Shown piece by piece: positions 8,721 through 16,818 of a stretch of DNA of 64,000 bases (position 1 is the stretch's first letter; each line of letters begins with the position of its first letter). Location: contig NC_014633.1 of assembly GCF_000165505.1 (NCBI RefSeq), positions 806,001 to 870,000 of the forward strand, read 5' to 3'. A model generated the notes under the pieces. The model did no database searches, was not told the DNA's origin, and worked only from the letters and a program-made list of their open reading frames with translations. The translations under genes were made by a program, and so were the position numbers. Source of the DNA: Ilyobacter polytropus DSM 2926. Its GTDB lineage: Bacteria; Fusobacteriota; Fusobacteriia; Fusobacteriales; Fusobacteriaceae.

Positions 8721-9872
8721 TTATTTGTCTCTGTAAAAATCTGATATCTCTTTTACAGCTGTTATTGCCTCTGTTATTTCTTTTGACGTGTTGAAATATC
8801 CAAAAGAAAACCTCACGGCCCCAGTTTCATATGTTCCTATAGATTTGTGTGCAAGGGGGGCACAGTGCATTCCAGGCCTCACAGCTATGTCATATTCTTC
8901 GTCTAATATGGCACTTAATTCTGCCGGATCTATATCCCCTATATTGAGAGCAACCACAGGTGTCCTTTTTCCTGTTTCCGGTCCGTATACCCTGACTCCC
9001 TCTATACCTTTCACTCCTTTTATAAAGACCTCAGTGATCTCATCCTCATGTTTTCTTATATTTTCCATCCCTGTTTTCAGTATAAAGTCCACTCCTGCTC
9101 CGAGGGCTGCAATTCCAGGAGCATTTAATGTCCCGCATTCCAAAAGGTCAGGCATCTCTTGAGGCTGTCTCTTGAGTTTCGAATGACTCCCAGAGCCCCC
9201 TTCCATAAGTGGCTTTATCTCTACGCCTTTTCTAAGGTATATACCCCCTGTTCCCTGAGGTCCAAAAAGTGACTTATGCCCTGTGAAACACAGAATATCT
9301 ATATTCATCTTATTTACATCTATTTCTAAGATCCCAGCACTCTGGGAGGCATCCACTATAAGGAGAATTCCGTGTTTTTTTGCTATTTCTCCTATTTTTT
9401 CTATGGGAATTATGGTTCCTGTCAAGTTTGAAGCATGGGTTATAACTATGGCCTTTGTATTTTCCTGGATGGATTTTTCTATATCATCAAGGGATATTAG
9501 TCCCTGGTAATCTGCCTCTACTATTGTTAGATCTATTTTTTTCTGTTCTTCCATTGAGAATAGAGGTCTTAGTACAGAATTGTGCTCTAAGGAAGTGGTT
9601 ATCACGTGATCACCCTTTTCAAGGACTCCCTTTATTGCAAAATTCAGACTCATAGTTGCGTTTTGTGTAAAGGCTATTCTAAGTGGATCATCTATATTAA
9701 AGAGTTTTGCCAGCTTTACCCTTGTTTCATAGACTGCCCTAAAGGCCTCTATAGCCATCCTGTGGCTTCCCCTTCCTGGATTCCCGCCTTTATTTCTCAT
9801 AGTTTCTATTAAGACACTGTACACCTCATCAGGTTTGGGGTAACTAGTGGCTGCATTATCAAAATAAGACAT
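8721..9872 (-). CDS. Cysteine desulfurase family protein (class V aminotransferase fold)
   Basis: A PLP enzyme of 383 residues resembling the cysteine desulfurase/selenocysteine lyase group. FDNAATSYPKP opens the protein, TQNATMSLN binds PLP, TGHKSLFGPQGTGG near residue 205 holds the PLP lysine, and RPGMHCAPLAH near residue 340 contains the candidate persulfide cysteine. The pattern fits the subgroup described from Enterococcus EF2568 (sometimes near selenium genes) rather than classic IscS; no selenium genes are visible here. The ATG at 9872 has GAGG 8 nt before it and is preferred over the GTG three codons upstream. It would release sulfur or selenium from cysteine or selenocysteine; the acceptor is unknown. 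Confidence 0.85.
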   Translation of the reverse strand: MSYFDNAATSYPKPDEVYSVLIETMRNKGGNPGRGSHRMAIEAFRAVYETRVKLAKLFNIDDPLRIAFTQNATMSLNFAIKGVLEKGDHVITTSLEHNSVLRPLFSMEEQKKIDLTIVEADYQGLISLDDIEKSIQENTKAIVITHASNLTGTIIPIEKIGEIAKKHGILLIVDASQSAGILEIDVNKMNIDILCFTGHKSLFGPQGTGGIYLRKGVEIKPLMEGGSGSHSKLKRQPQEMPDLLECGTLNAPGIAALGAGVDFILKTGMENIRKHEDEITEVFIKGVKGIEGVRVYGPETGKRTPVVALNIGDIDPAELSAILDEEYDIAVRPGMHCAPLAHKSIGTYETGAVRFSFGYFNTSKEITEAITAVKEISDFYRDK

Positions 9873-10091
9873 TTTTTTCACCTCATTATTTTTTGTTTTG
9901 GTGATATAATAAATATATCATACAAAGTTTAAAGGAACTTTTCAGAAAAAGTAGAATATTTTTTATGTTTCTACTTTAATTAAATTAACTATTTTTATGG
10001 ATTCGTCTATTTTCGTCAAGGAAAAGTAACTATAATTAATCAATTAACTTATTATAACATCAAAACATATAAAAATTTGGAGGTTTTTTTC

Positions 10092-11429
10092 ATGAAAATT
10101 ATAATTATAGGAGGAGTGGCTGCAGGTATGAGTGCCGCTTCCAAAGCCAAAAGAACACTTAAAGATGCTGAAATTACCGTATATGAAAAAACTGACGTTA
10201 TTTCATGGGGTGCCTGCGGACTTCCCTATTATATAGGGGGATTTTTCCAAAGCACCAACAATATGATGGCTAGATCCATAGAAAAATTCAGAGAATCAGG
10301 AATTGATGTGCAAATAAAACACGAGGTCTTATCAGTAGACCACATCAATAAAAAAATTAAAATTAAAAAGCTGGTAAATGGTGAAATTTTTGAAGATTCT
10401 TATGATAAGCTTATGATCGCTACAGGGGCCAGTGCTATAATACCACCTATCAAAAATGTAAAACTTGAAAATGTATTCACACTGAAAGAGTTTCAGGACG
10501 GGGTGGACCTAAAGGATGCTGTCTCTAGGGAGGAAAATAAGAATATTGTGATAATAGGTGCTGGTTATATAGGTATAGAGGCTATAGAGGCTATGCACCA
10601 TCTCGGCAAAAATGTCAGAGTTATTCAGCTGGATAACAGGGTGCTTCCTGAGAGTTTTGATAAAGAGATCACCGATATTATGGAGAATGAGATTCTTTCT
10701 TATCAAAATATCAGCCTTCACCTTGGTGAAACTGTAAAAGAGTTAAAGGGAGAAAAACAAGTAAAAGCTGTCATAACCGATAAAGGAATCTATGAGGCAG
10801 ACATAATAATCATCGCAACTGGTATAAGACCGAATACAGCTTTTATAAAAGAAACCGGGATAGAAATGCTAAAAAACGGTGCCATTATCATCGACAAACA
10901 GGGAAGATCAAGCATTGAAGATATCTATTCTGCCGGAGACTGTGCCACAGTACCCCACAGGGTAAAAAATGAAAATGTCTACATCCCCCTTGCAACTACT
11001 GCAAATAAAATCGGAAGAGTGGTAGGAGAAAATCTTGCTGGAAAAAACAGTAGTTTCTTTGGAACTCTAGGATCTGCAGCTGTAAAAGTCCTGAACTTAG
11101 AGGCAGGAAGAACTGGAATATCCGAAACTGATGCCAAGAATATGAATATAAACTACGGTGTTGTATTTATAAAGGATAAAAATCAGACTAATTATTATCC
11201 AGGACAGGAAAATATATATATTAAGTTGATATATGAAAAAGATTCTAAAGTAATCCTGGGAGGACAGATAGTTGGAAAAAAAGGAGCGGTCCTTCGTATA
11301 GATGTCATTGCTGCCGCTATACATAATAAAATGACCACAGAGGATCTAGGTATGCTTGATCTATGCTATGCACCACCTTTCGCAAGAACCTGGGATGCCC
11401 TTAATATTGCAGGGAATGCAGCCAAGTAA
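10092..11429 (+). CDS. CoA-disulfide reductase / NADH oxidase-type flavoprotein
   Basis: An FAD-dependent pyridine nucleotide-disulfide oxidoreductase of 445 residues. IIIIGGVAAGMSAA is the FAD fold, a single redox cysteine at residue 42 lies in SWGACGLPYY, IIGAGYIGIEA near residue 155 is the NADH fold, and YSAGDCA near residue 280 contacts FAD; a dimerisation domain follows. The single Cys42 is typical of CoA-disulfide reductases and water-forming NADH oxidases, which protect anaerobes from oxygen and thiol stress; which reaction occurs cannot be told from sequence. The start is the ATG at 10092, 8 nt after GGAGG; a TTG five codons earlier would overlap that box. It ends in a strong terminator. 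Confidence 0.9.
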   Translation: MKIIIIGGVAAGMSAASKAKRTLKDAEITVYEKTDVISWGACGLPYYIGGFFQSTNNMMARSIEKFRESGIDVQIKHEVLSVDHINKKIKIKKLVNGEIFEDSYDKLMIATGASAIIPPIKNVKLENVFTLKEFQDGVDLKDAVSREENKNIVIIGAGYIGIEAIEAMHHLGKNVRVIQLDNRVLPESFDKEITDIMENEILSYQNISLHLGETVKELKGEKQVKAVITDKGIYEADIIIIATGIRPNTAFIKETGIEMLKNGAIIIDKQGRSSIEDIYSAGDCATVPHRVKNENVYIPLATTANKIGRVVGENLAGKNSSFFGTLGSAAVKVLNLEAGRTGISETDAKNMNINYGVVFIKDKNQTNYYPGQENIYIKLIYEKDSKVILGGQIVGKKGAVLRIDVIAAAIHNKMTTEDLGMLDLCYAPPFARTWDALNIAGNAAK

Positions 11430-11447
11430 GAATAAATTTTATAGTTT

Positions 11448-11476
11448 AAGACACCCTTTAAGGGTGTCTTTTTTTT
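11448..11476 (+). terminator. Intrinsic terminator after the CoA-disulfide reductase gene
   Basis: AAGACACCC, TTTA loop and GGGTGTCTT followed by T residues. Confidence 0.93.
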
Positions 11477-11481
11477 ATAGA

Positions 11482-11517
11482 AAAAGCTCACTTAGATCAA
11501 AATCTAAGTGAGCTTTT
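11482..11517. terminator. Second perfect hairpin, likely bidirectional terminator
   Basis: AAAAGCTCACTTAGAT and ATCTAAGTGAGCTTTT form a 16-bp perfect stem with a 4-nt loop just 5 nt after the previous terminator. The A and T runs at its base allow function on either strand. The following ~140 nt to 11658 show no gene. Confidence 0.65.
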
Positions 11518-11658
11518 AGGGAGGGTTCAGAACGGGGGAGTTCTGATTATGAAAATACTTATTGTTTATAAATCAAGTATACCTTATCTCTTTTGTAAAG
11601 AATAGGACAAGTGGCATAAATCTCAATTATTTTTCTTGTTTTTCAATAAAATTAGAAA

Positions 11659-11697
11659 TAAAAAAAGACCCACTGAATGTATTCTTCAGAGAGTCTT
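11659..11697 (-). terminator. Intrinsic terminator after the tandem small-protein genes
   Basis: On the minus strand AAGAC-TCT-CTGAA pairs with TTCAG-TGG-GTCTT (two 5-bp helices around an internal mismatch) followed by seven T. It lies about 80 nt after the second small gene. Confidence 0.7.
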
Positions 11698-11777
11698 AAA
11701 TTATAAAATTTGATTTTCCAAACACAAGAGATGTCCACTTCCCTTCCCAGTACTTTCTATTTCTTAAATTTTAAGAA

Positions 11778-11924
11778 TTAGAAATTAAAAACTATGTCTT
11801 CGTAGGAATCTTCCTTTTCATATAATTTATCCCAATCAACATTGGTTTTTAAAACTTCATATTTATTCTTTTCAACATAAGACATATACTCACAAAACTT
11901 TTCATAATCCATGTTCTTTTTCAT
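11778..11924 (-). CDS. 48-residue acidic small protein, tandem paralogue 2 (function unknown)
   Basis: A short reading frame starting ATG after a GGGAGG box 9 nt upstream and encoding 48 residues. I do not recognise the family. It ends DWDKLYEKEDSYEDIVFNF and is paralogous to the gene 35 nt upstream (11960-12106): the two are the same length and agree at 31 of 48 positions by hand alignment, most strongly in the last 19 residues. The protein is rich in Glu, Asp, Lys and Tyr, has one cysteine and no membrane segment. Paralogy, strong ribosome binding sites, one promoter and one terminator make a real gene likely. Confidence 0.82.
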   Translation of the reverse strand: MKKNMDYEKFCEYMSYVEKNKYEVLKTNVDWDKLYEKEDSYEDIVFNF

Positions 11925-11959
11925 AAATTTTCCTCCCTTTTCACAATCAGAGCGTTATA

Positions 11960-12106
11960 CTAAAAGTTAAAAACTATATCCTCGTATGAATCTTCACTTT
12001 CATAAAGTTTATCCCAGTCTATATTGTTTTCCATAACTTTGTACTTCTCTTTCTCTAGAAGAGACAGATATTCATGAATTCTTTTCAAGTCGTCATTATT
12101 TTTCAT
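11960..12106 (-). CDS. 48-residue acidic small protein, tandem paralogue 1 (function unknown)
   Basis: First of two tandem small genes. The ATG follows AAGGAGG by 8-9 nt. The 48-residue product shares the C-terminal DWDKLYE-x-EDSYEDIVFNF with its neighbour, with an N-terminal half that looks helical (EYLSLLEKEKYKVMENN). A good promoter lies 45-72 nt upstream and there is no other gene in the unit. Nothing in the sequence gives a function; the conserved acidic, aromatic tail suggests a binding surface, which is inference only. Confidence 0.82.
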   Translation of the reverse strand: MKNNDDLKRIHEYLSLLEKEKYKVMENNIDWDKLYESEDSYEDIVFNF

Positions 12107-12150
12107 GGCGGCTACCTCCTTAAAATTTTTTTATTTCTTCTTATGTAAAG

Positions 12151-12178
12151 AGTATAGCACGCCAATTTAAATTTACAA
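12151..12178 (-). promoter_or_regulatory. Promoter of the tandem small-protein genes
   Basis: Minus strand TTGTAA, 16-nt spacer, TATACT, followed by the leader and a strong ribosome binding site of the gene starting at 12106. Confidence 0.65.
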
Positions 12179-12233
12179 AATATATATTATTTTAAAAAAC
12201 TATATATAAAATAAATGGTTTGACCGTAAACAT

Positions 12234-12923
12234 CTAATTTATTGACTTCTCAGCTATTACAATTGCCGATGCGGCTTCAATAAATACGTCCATTACCGCT
12301 GCAATACATGGATATTTCAGCTCTTTATTGGGAGAAAAAGTAACCTGAACACGGTTTGGATATGATTGTGCAGTCAGAGCTGTCACCTTGGTAGATTTTA
12401 TTCCCATGCCAAATTGAATAGCCTCTATTTCTAAAACAGTTGAAAAAAGGAGTTTGGAAAGATCTGCCTTTATGAGGTTCATATCCACTTCTGCAGGAAG
12501 AGAACATTCTACAGTTCCTCCAAAAGAATCTTTGGTCATTATCATTTTTTGAATTCCTATTTTTATATACTCACTGTTCTTTTCATTGGTGCTTATACCG
12601 CCTATATCAATGGTTTTTCCTTCTATACTCCCCTTAACTAACTTCTTTGCAAGTACTCCGGCTAAAATTACTGCAGAGAATATATCACCCTTTTTGTATT
12701 CAAACTTGATATCCTCACCTGTGGTTTTTTCATCTATTATCCCTGAAACCACATCTATCTCTTCCTCAGGGTCTAGTGTGACTCCTTCCATCTCTCTTCT
12801 GGCTAGGTCTTTGCCAAAGTCCACGGCAGTGATATCTATCCCACCAGGAACTCCAGAAACGACTAGATCTACCCCATCGAAATTTTCCGTTATGTTTATT
12901 CTGAATCTCTCTCCAAACAACAT
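12234..12923 (-). CDS. Divergent, shortened chorismate-synthase-like protein
   Basis: A 229-residue protein whose landmarks follow chorismate synthase from end to end: FGERFRI at residues 3-9, VSGVPGGIDI near residue 24, DLARREMEG, IDVVSGIIDEKTTGEDI near residue 57, GGTVEC near residue 135, LEIEAIQFGMGI near residue 165 and a C-terminal YPCIAAVMDVFIEAA resembling the HDPC helix. True chorismate synthases are about 350-390 residues. Here the GESHG catalytic loop is replaced by ITENFDG and much of the centre is missing, so ordinary EPSP-to-chorismate activity is doubtful. Start ATG follows AGGAGGG. It stands alone, not beside aromatic genes. Function unknown. Confidence 0.75.
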   Translation of the reverse strand: MLFGERFRINITENFDGVDLVVSGVPGGIDITAVDFGKDLARREMEGVTLDPEEEIDVVSGIIDEKTTGEDIKFEYKKGDIFSAVILAGVLAKKLVKGSIEGKTIDIGGISTNEKNSEYIKIGIQKMIMTKDSFGGTVECSLPAEVDMNLIKADLSKLLFSTVLEIEAIQFGMGIKSTKVTALTAQSYPNRVQVTFSPNKELKYPCIAAVMDVFIEAASAIVIAEKSIN

Positions 12924-13031
12924 CTTTGCCCTCCTGTAATTTTAAATAGTTTTTTCAAGGCATTATACAACAAAACCAAAGCTTTTGAAAGGATAATGAA
13001 GCCCACAAATTTAAAGCTCTAAGAACTTTTA

Positions 13032-13078
13032 CTAAAAAATAAAACAGAAGCCAGAACCTTATCTTCTGACTTCTGTTT
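13032..13078 (-). terminator. Terminator at the end of the polysaccharide cluster
   Basis: On the minus strand AACAGAAG-T-CAGAA pairs with TTCTG-G-CTTCTGTT around a short loop and is followed by a T-rich run. It lies just after the last glycosyltransferase gene. Confidence 0.85.
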
Positions 13079-13092
13079 CTAAAGTATTTTAA

Positions 13093-14046
13093 CTAGATGT
13101 ATTCTATTATATTACATTTATCTTTTTCGTAGTGAAAGGACGGATTTACATACTTTTTTATAAACATTTCTGATTTTTTTGTAAATCTACCTCTAAATAG
13201 AACATAACATTTTTTTTCTAAAGAAAAAAATATGTGCATTATAAAAGCATCAAAACCAACGTAATATTTTACATTGCTAAGTTGGGATATAAAAAATATA
13301 TCCTCTACACTTGTTCTCCCTCTAAGATCGATGTCTATATAATCATATGCCTTTCTATCATTTTTTTTATCACTCATACTCCCCGTATGAATTATCTTCA
13401 AATTCTTTTCCAAGCTCAGATTTTTTACATAATTTTCAAGTTTGATATAATGTTTTTTTTTAATTCTAAACTTTCCAGAATCCAAATAATTATTAAATAA
13501 AACATATTGGTGATCTTTTAATATATTAAACCTGTTCCTAATTTCATTTTCAGACACCAAATTAATTAATCTAGGAATATATGTTGTTGTTTTTAGTTTT
13601 ATCCCTAATAAATCAGATGTTTTACTTACTAAATCCAGTGACAATGGCTTATCAATCCCAGGCCATGAAGTATCAATATATAAAATATTATTTTTTATTT
13701 TTTTTAGCTTTGATATAAATTCAATCCTTGTAATTATTAAATCAAACTCTTCCAAATCTGACTCTTTTCCCAAATTATAGCTGAGCTTTTCAAAGTAAAA
13801 TTTCATATTATTTATAGGAAATATTTTTACTTCAAATCCATTTTCAGTTAGAAAATGTCCTAATGGTTCAAAAAAAATATGATCTCCAAAATGCATAAAT
13901 TCATAAAACGGAAAGTATATCAAAATCTTTTTTATCTCTTTATCATTTATTTTTTTATAATAAAAATTATCAAAAATCTTGTATCTTTTTAATTTCTTTT
14001 TATCATAAATATTATATATTTTTTTTATTAATGATTTTACTTTCAT
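13093..14046 (-). CDS. Glycosyltransferase family 9-like protein
   Basis: A 317-residue protein with the layout of heptosyltransferase-type (GT9) enzymes: an N-terminal Rossmann half with IYFPFYEFMHFGDHIFF near residue 43, and a C-terminal half with IIHTGSMSDKKN and a DLRGRTSVEDIFFISQ stretch followed by YYVGFDAFIMHIF, equivalent to the family's DLTGKTS...SNDTGPMH pattern. The aspartate and His of that last motif are kept. It would transfer a sugar during surface polysaccharide or core assembly; donor and acceptor are unknown. It is the last gene of the cluster, very AT-rich, and starts after AGGGG. A purely structural relative without activity is possible. Confidence 0.65.
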   Translation of the reverse strand: MKVKSLIKKIYNIYDKKKLKRYKIFDNFYYKKINDKEIKKILIYFPFYEFMHFGDHIFFEPLGHFLTENGFEVKIFPINNMKFYFEKLSYNLGKESDLEEFDLIITRIEFISKLKKIKNNILYIDTSWPGIDKPLSLDLVSKTSDLLGIKLKTTTYIPRLINLVSENEIRNRFNILKDHQYVLFNNYLDSGKFRIKKKHYIKLENYVKNLSLEKNLKIIHTGSMSDKKNDRKAYDYIDIDLRGRTSVEDIFFISQLSNVKYYVGFDAFIMHIFFSLEKKCYVLFRGRFTKKSEMFIKKYVNPSFHYEKDKCNIIEYI

Positions 14047-14079
14047 TTTTTCCCCTAATTAATCATTTTTTAATTCATT

Positions 14080-14862
14080 TTAATAACTTCCTATGAAATA
14101 ATTCGTTTCAAGAGATGCATGTTTAGGCCACTCAAGGAATTCTCCTTTATATTGATGTTTTTTTCTTATCACATAAAATGAACTAACCGCTAAGTTTGGA
14201 AAAATATTAGCAAGTAATCTAGCAATAGATTTAGGAAACGGATAGAATTGTGCCCCATATATTTTTTCAACAGTACAGAATTCATTTCCAATATTTTTAT
14301 AAAAAGATTTCACATCTCTTTTTGAAAAAACTCTTATATGTGCAGAAGTAGACTTATTACATGTTGGATGAAAACCAAATAACATTAGTATCCGATTGTG
14401 TAATGATAAAACATTTGGTACTCCAAGAAACAAGAAACCATCCCGCTTTAAGCATCTAAATATTTCATGATTTATCCAAAAGATTTCTTTTGTATGCTCA
14501 AATACTTGATTAGCAATGACTATATCAATTGAATCATCTTCAAATGGTAATTTATCTTTCTCAATATCCAATGCTATTGGTTCAACTCCTAGTGATTGTA
14601 ACTTGGTATTATTCCAAAGCCCAAAGTCAATCCCATAAAGTTTGGCACTATTGTGATATTTTTTAACAATAGAAAGGTCTGCTCCGCCTCCACATCCAAT
14701 ATCGATACACTTATCAACGTTAATATATTGCATAAATTTATCAAGGTGATGTCTCCCATATGTTTCAGTATGGTCAACCATGGTCAATCGACTTGTTGAA
14801 CCTGTAATAACTTTTTTATAAATCACGCATCTTAACCTCCCATATTTTTGACAGCATTTCAT
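14080..14862 (-). CDS. SAM-dependent class I methyltransferase
   Basis: A 260-residue protein with methyltransferase motif I as CIDIGCGGGAD near residue 53, an acidic end of strand 2 in LYGIDFG, and DIVIANQVFEHTKE as motif II/III, typical of the Methyltransf_11/23 group. These often modify sugars or lipid-linked intermediates in surface polysaccharide clusters. The 5' end is uncertain: there is no clear ribosome binding site at 14862, and a later ATG at 14781 (MVDHTETYG) would still give the full fold. Its base composition is less extreme than that of the genes around it. It lies 52 nt after the GT4 gene and 33 nt before the GT9-like gene. Confidence 0.75.
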   Translation of the reverse strand: MKCCQKYGRLRCVIYKKVITGSTSRLTMVDHTETYGRHHLDKFMQYINVDKCIDIGCGGGADLSIVKKYHNSAKLYGIDFGLWNNTKLQSLGVEPIALDIEKDKLPFEDDSIDIVIANQVFEHTKEIFWINHEIFRCLKRDGFLFLGVPNVLSLHNRILMLFGFHPTCNKSTSAHIRVFSKRDVKSFYKNIGNEFCTVEKIYGAQFYPFPKSIARLLANIFPNLAVSSFYVIRKKHQYKGEFLEWPKHASLETNYFIGSY

Positions 14863-14914
14863 TGTGCATAAATAGTACTTTACTCACATAAAAATTTCAT
14901 TTTTATACAATATA

Positions 14915-15979
14915 TTAGTGTTTACCTAAATCATTTATTATTATTTGAGCTATTTTTTCATATGAAAATTTTCTTAGTATAAACTCCCTCATCTCATATA
15001 GATCTCTTGATTCCCGTTTTAATTTGATAAGCACTTCAGCTAAATTTTTAGAATCTTCTGTTTTAAAATACCTTACAGGTAAATCTGAATAAACTTCCTT
15101 AAAAACTTCAATATCTGATACAATGGCTTCTGTCCCTAAAAACAAGGCTTCCAATGGCGGAATTCCAAACCCCTCATAGAGAGAAGGTTGTACTAAAGCA
15201 AAAGCATTTGAAATCATCTCTCTTAATTTTTCATCATTAACATACCCTGTAAATATGACATCACCTCTACTAAATTTTTTAATATAATTTAATATGACAT
15301 CATCTTTGGTTCTAAAATTTTCTAAACTTCCAACTATAATTAACTTTTTATTGTATCCATTTTTTTTGGCTATTTCAAAAGCATCTAATAAAATTTTTAA
15401 GCCTTTATTTTTTTTGAAGTTTCCAACAAAAATTATGTAATCTTCGTTATAATTCTTATCATAGATTTGATGCTTATGTTCTATAATATGATTTGATATA
15501 CCATTTCCAGTCACATTTTTTTTCTTTTCTATACCAAAATATTTTTCTATACGACTTTTAGAAAAATTTGACACTGTAAAAATTACTTCAGATATTTTAA
15601 CAGCTCTTTTCAAAAATAATTTTCTGATTTTAAAACCTATATAACTATTTATTATCTCAGGCATATCTAAAAAAACTACGTCATGAATTGTTGAAAATAT
15701 AGGGATTTTTATACCCCAGGGAATATTGTAGTTAGGAGTATAGAATTTATCACACTCATTTATTTTTTTAACTGGAAATCCGATAGCTTCTTTAACAGAA
15801 AAAATCGGTATTTTGCAGTGGAGTATCTCTATATTTTCATATTCTAAATGACCAATTTTATACATGTCACCTATTAATAAAAATTCATATTTTTCTTTTA
15901 AAATATAAGGCAGTATTTCTCTTAAATAAGTTCCTATCCCCGATTGACTATACATCCTACAATCTATTGCTATCTTCAT
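14915..15979 (-). CDS. Glycosyltransferase family 4 protein
   Basis: A 354-residue GT-B enzyme. The N-terminal IDCRMYSQSGIGTYLREI is typical of mannosyltransferase-like GT4 proteins, FVGNFKKNKGL near residue 185 is the domain junction, FTGYVNDEKL near residue 245 follows, and EGFGIPPLEAL near residue 277 is the EX7E donor-binding motif. It should add a sugar from a nucleotide donor to the lipid-linked repeat unit at the cytoplasmic membrane face. Given GDP-fucose genes in the cluster, GDP-sugar donors are plausible, but this is inference. Codon use is strongly AT-biased. Confidence 0.85.
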   Translation of the reverse strand: MKIAIDCRMYSQSGIGTYLREILPYILKEKYEFLLIGDMYKIGHLEYENIEILHCKIPIFSVKEAIGFPVKKINECDKFYTPNYNIPWGIKIPIFSTIHDVVFLDMPEIINSYIGFKIRKLFLKRAVKISEVIFTVSNFSKSRIEKYFGIEKKKNVTGNGISNHIIEHKHQIYDKNYNEDYIIFVGNFKKNKGLKILLDAFEIAKKNGYNKKLIIVGSLENFRTKDDVILNYIKKFSRGDVIFTGYVNDEKLREMISNAFALVQPSLYEGFGIPPLEALFLGTEAIVSDIEVFKEVYSDLPVRYFKTEDSKNLAEVLIKLKRESRDLYEMREFILRKFSYEKIAQIIINDLGKH

Positions 15980-16040
15980 TTAATTAAACTCCTGAATGTT
16001 AAATATTCTTAAAATTTCAATAGTTTTTACTAACATTATT

Positions 16041-16775
16041 TTAATTAAACCCCAAAATAAACTTAATTGTATCTTTAAATAAATGAGAATAATTATACTT
16101 AACATTATATTTTTTAGAAATTTTAAAGCCTTCTTTATGAAAATTAAAATAATTATTACTCGATATCCCATCAATCCCATAAAAAGAGACTTTTTTTTCA
16201 ATAAATTTAATCTTTAAATTTGTTTTATTTCTTAAAACATTTAAAAAATAATCGTAATCCATTCTTATTTTATAAGTTAAATCATATTTTATTTTTTTAT
16301 ATATGCCTTTTGAAATAAATGTTGCCTGGTGAGCAGGCATACCTTTCATCATTGATGTCTTTACATTTTTAGGCATCTGCTTATTTTTACCTATTATTTT
16401 AACTTTCCCTGTAACAATATCAAAGTCCTCTTTGCAATTCTGAAATAAATCTTTTAATATATTTTTCTCATAAAAATAATCTCCAGAATTTAAAAAAATA
16501 ACATAGTCTCCGTTGGCTAATTTAGCACCTTTATTAAAAGCATCTGATATCCCTTTATCATCTTCACTTATCCAATTATAAGTGATATTTTGTTCTTTAA
16601 ATTTATTTTCATATAATTTTATTGTATCTACTGTATTATCTATTGAGTTTCCATCAATCAAAATATACTCGATATTGCTATAAGTCTGATTAAGCACTGA
16701 CTCTATTGTATCTCTTATTGTTTTTTCACTATTGTAACAAACGGTTATAACACTAATTAATAGCTTATTTCCCAT
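16041..16775 (-). CDS. Glycosyltransferase family 2 protein
   Basis: A 244-residue GT-A enzyme with ISVITVCYNSEKTI at the N terminus, IEYILIDGNSIDNTVD near residue 35 and the metal/nucleotide motif FLNSGDYF near residue 94. The KGISDAFNKGAKLANGDY stretch before it is typical of WcaA/colanic-acid-like GT2 proteins. The C terminus holds a QATFISKG region and a short basic tail. Start ATG follows AAGGAG. It lies between two GT4 genes and belongs to the repeat-unit assembly line; donor unknown. Confidence 0.85.
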   Translation of the reverse strand: MGNKLLISVITVCYNSEKTIRDTIESVLNQTYSNIEYILIDGNSIDNTVDTIKLYENKFKEQNITYNWISEDDKGISDAFNKGAKLANGDYVIFLNSGDYFYEKNILKDLFQNCKEDFDIVTGKVKIIGKNKQMPKNVKTSMMKGMPAHQATFISKGIYKKIKYDLTYKIRMDYDYFLNVLRNKTNLKIKFIEKKVSFYGIDGISSNNYFNFHKEGFKISKKYNVKYNYSHLFKDTIKFILGFN

Positions 16776-16818
16776 TTCTATTCTCCTTTTTATAAGCCCT
16801 TAAAAACTTGATTTCTTC

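Noticed and set aside
15980-16201. 73-codon minus-strand frame beside the GT2 gene
   Set aside because: It overlaps the GT2 coding region in another frame and consists of AT-driven Ile/Lys/Leu runs.
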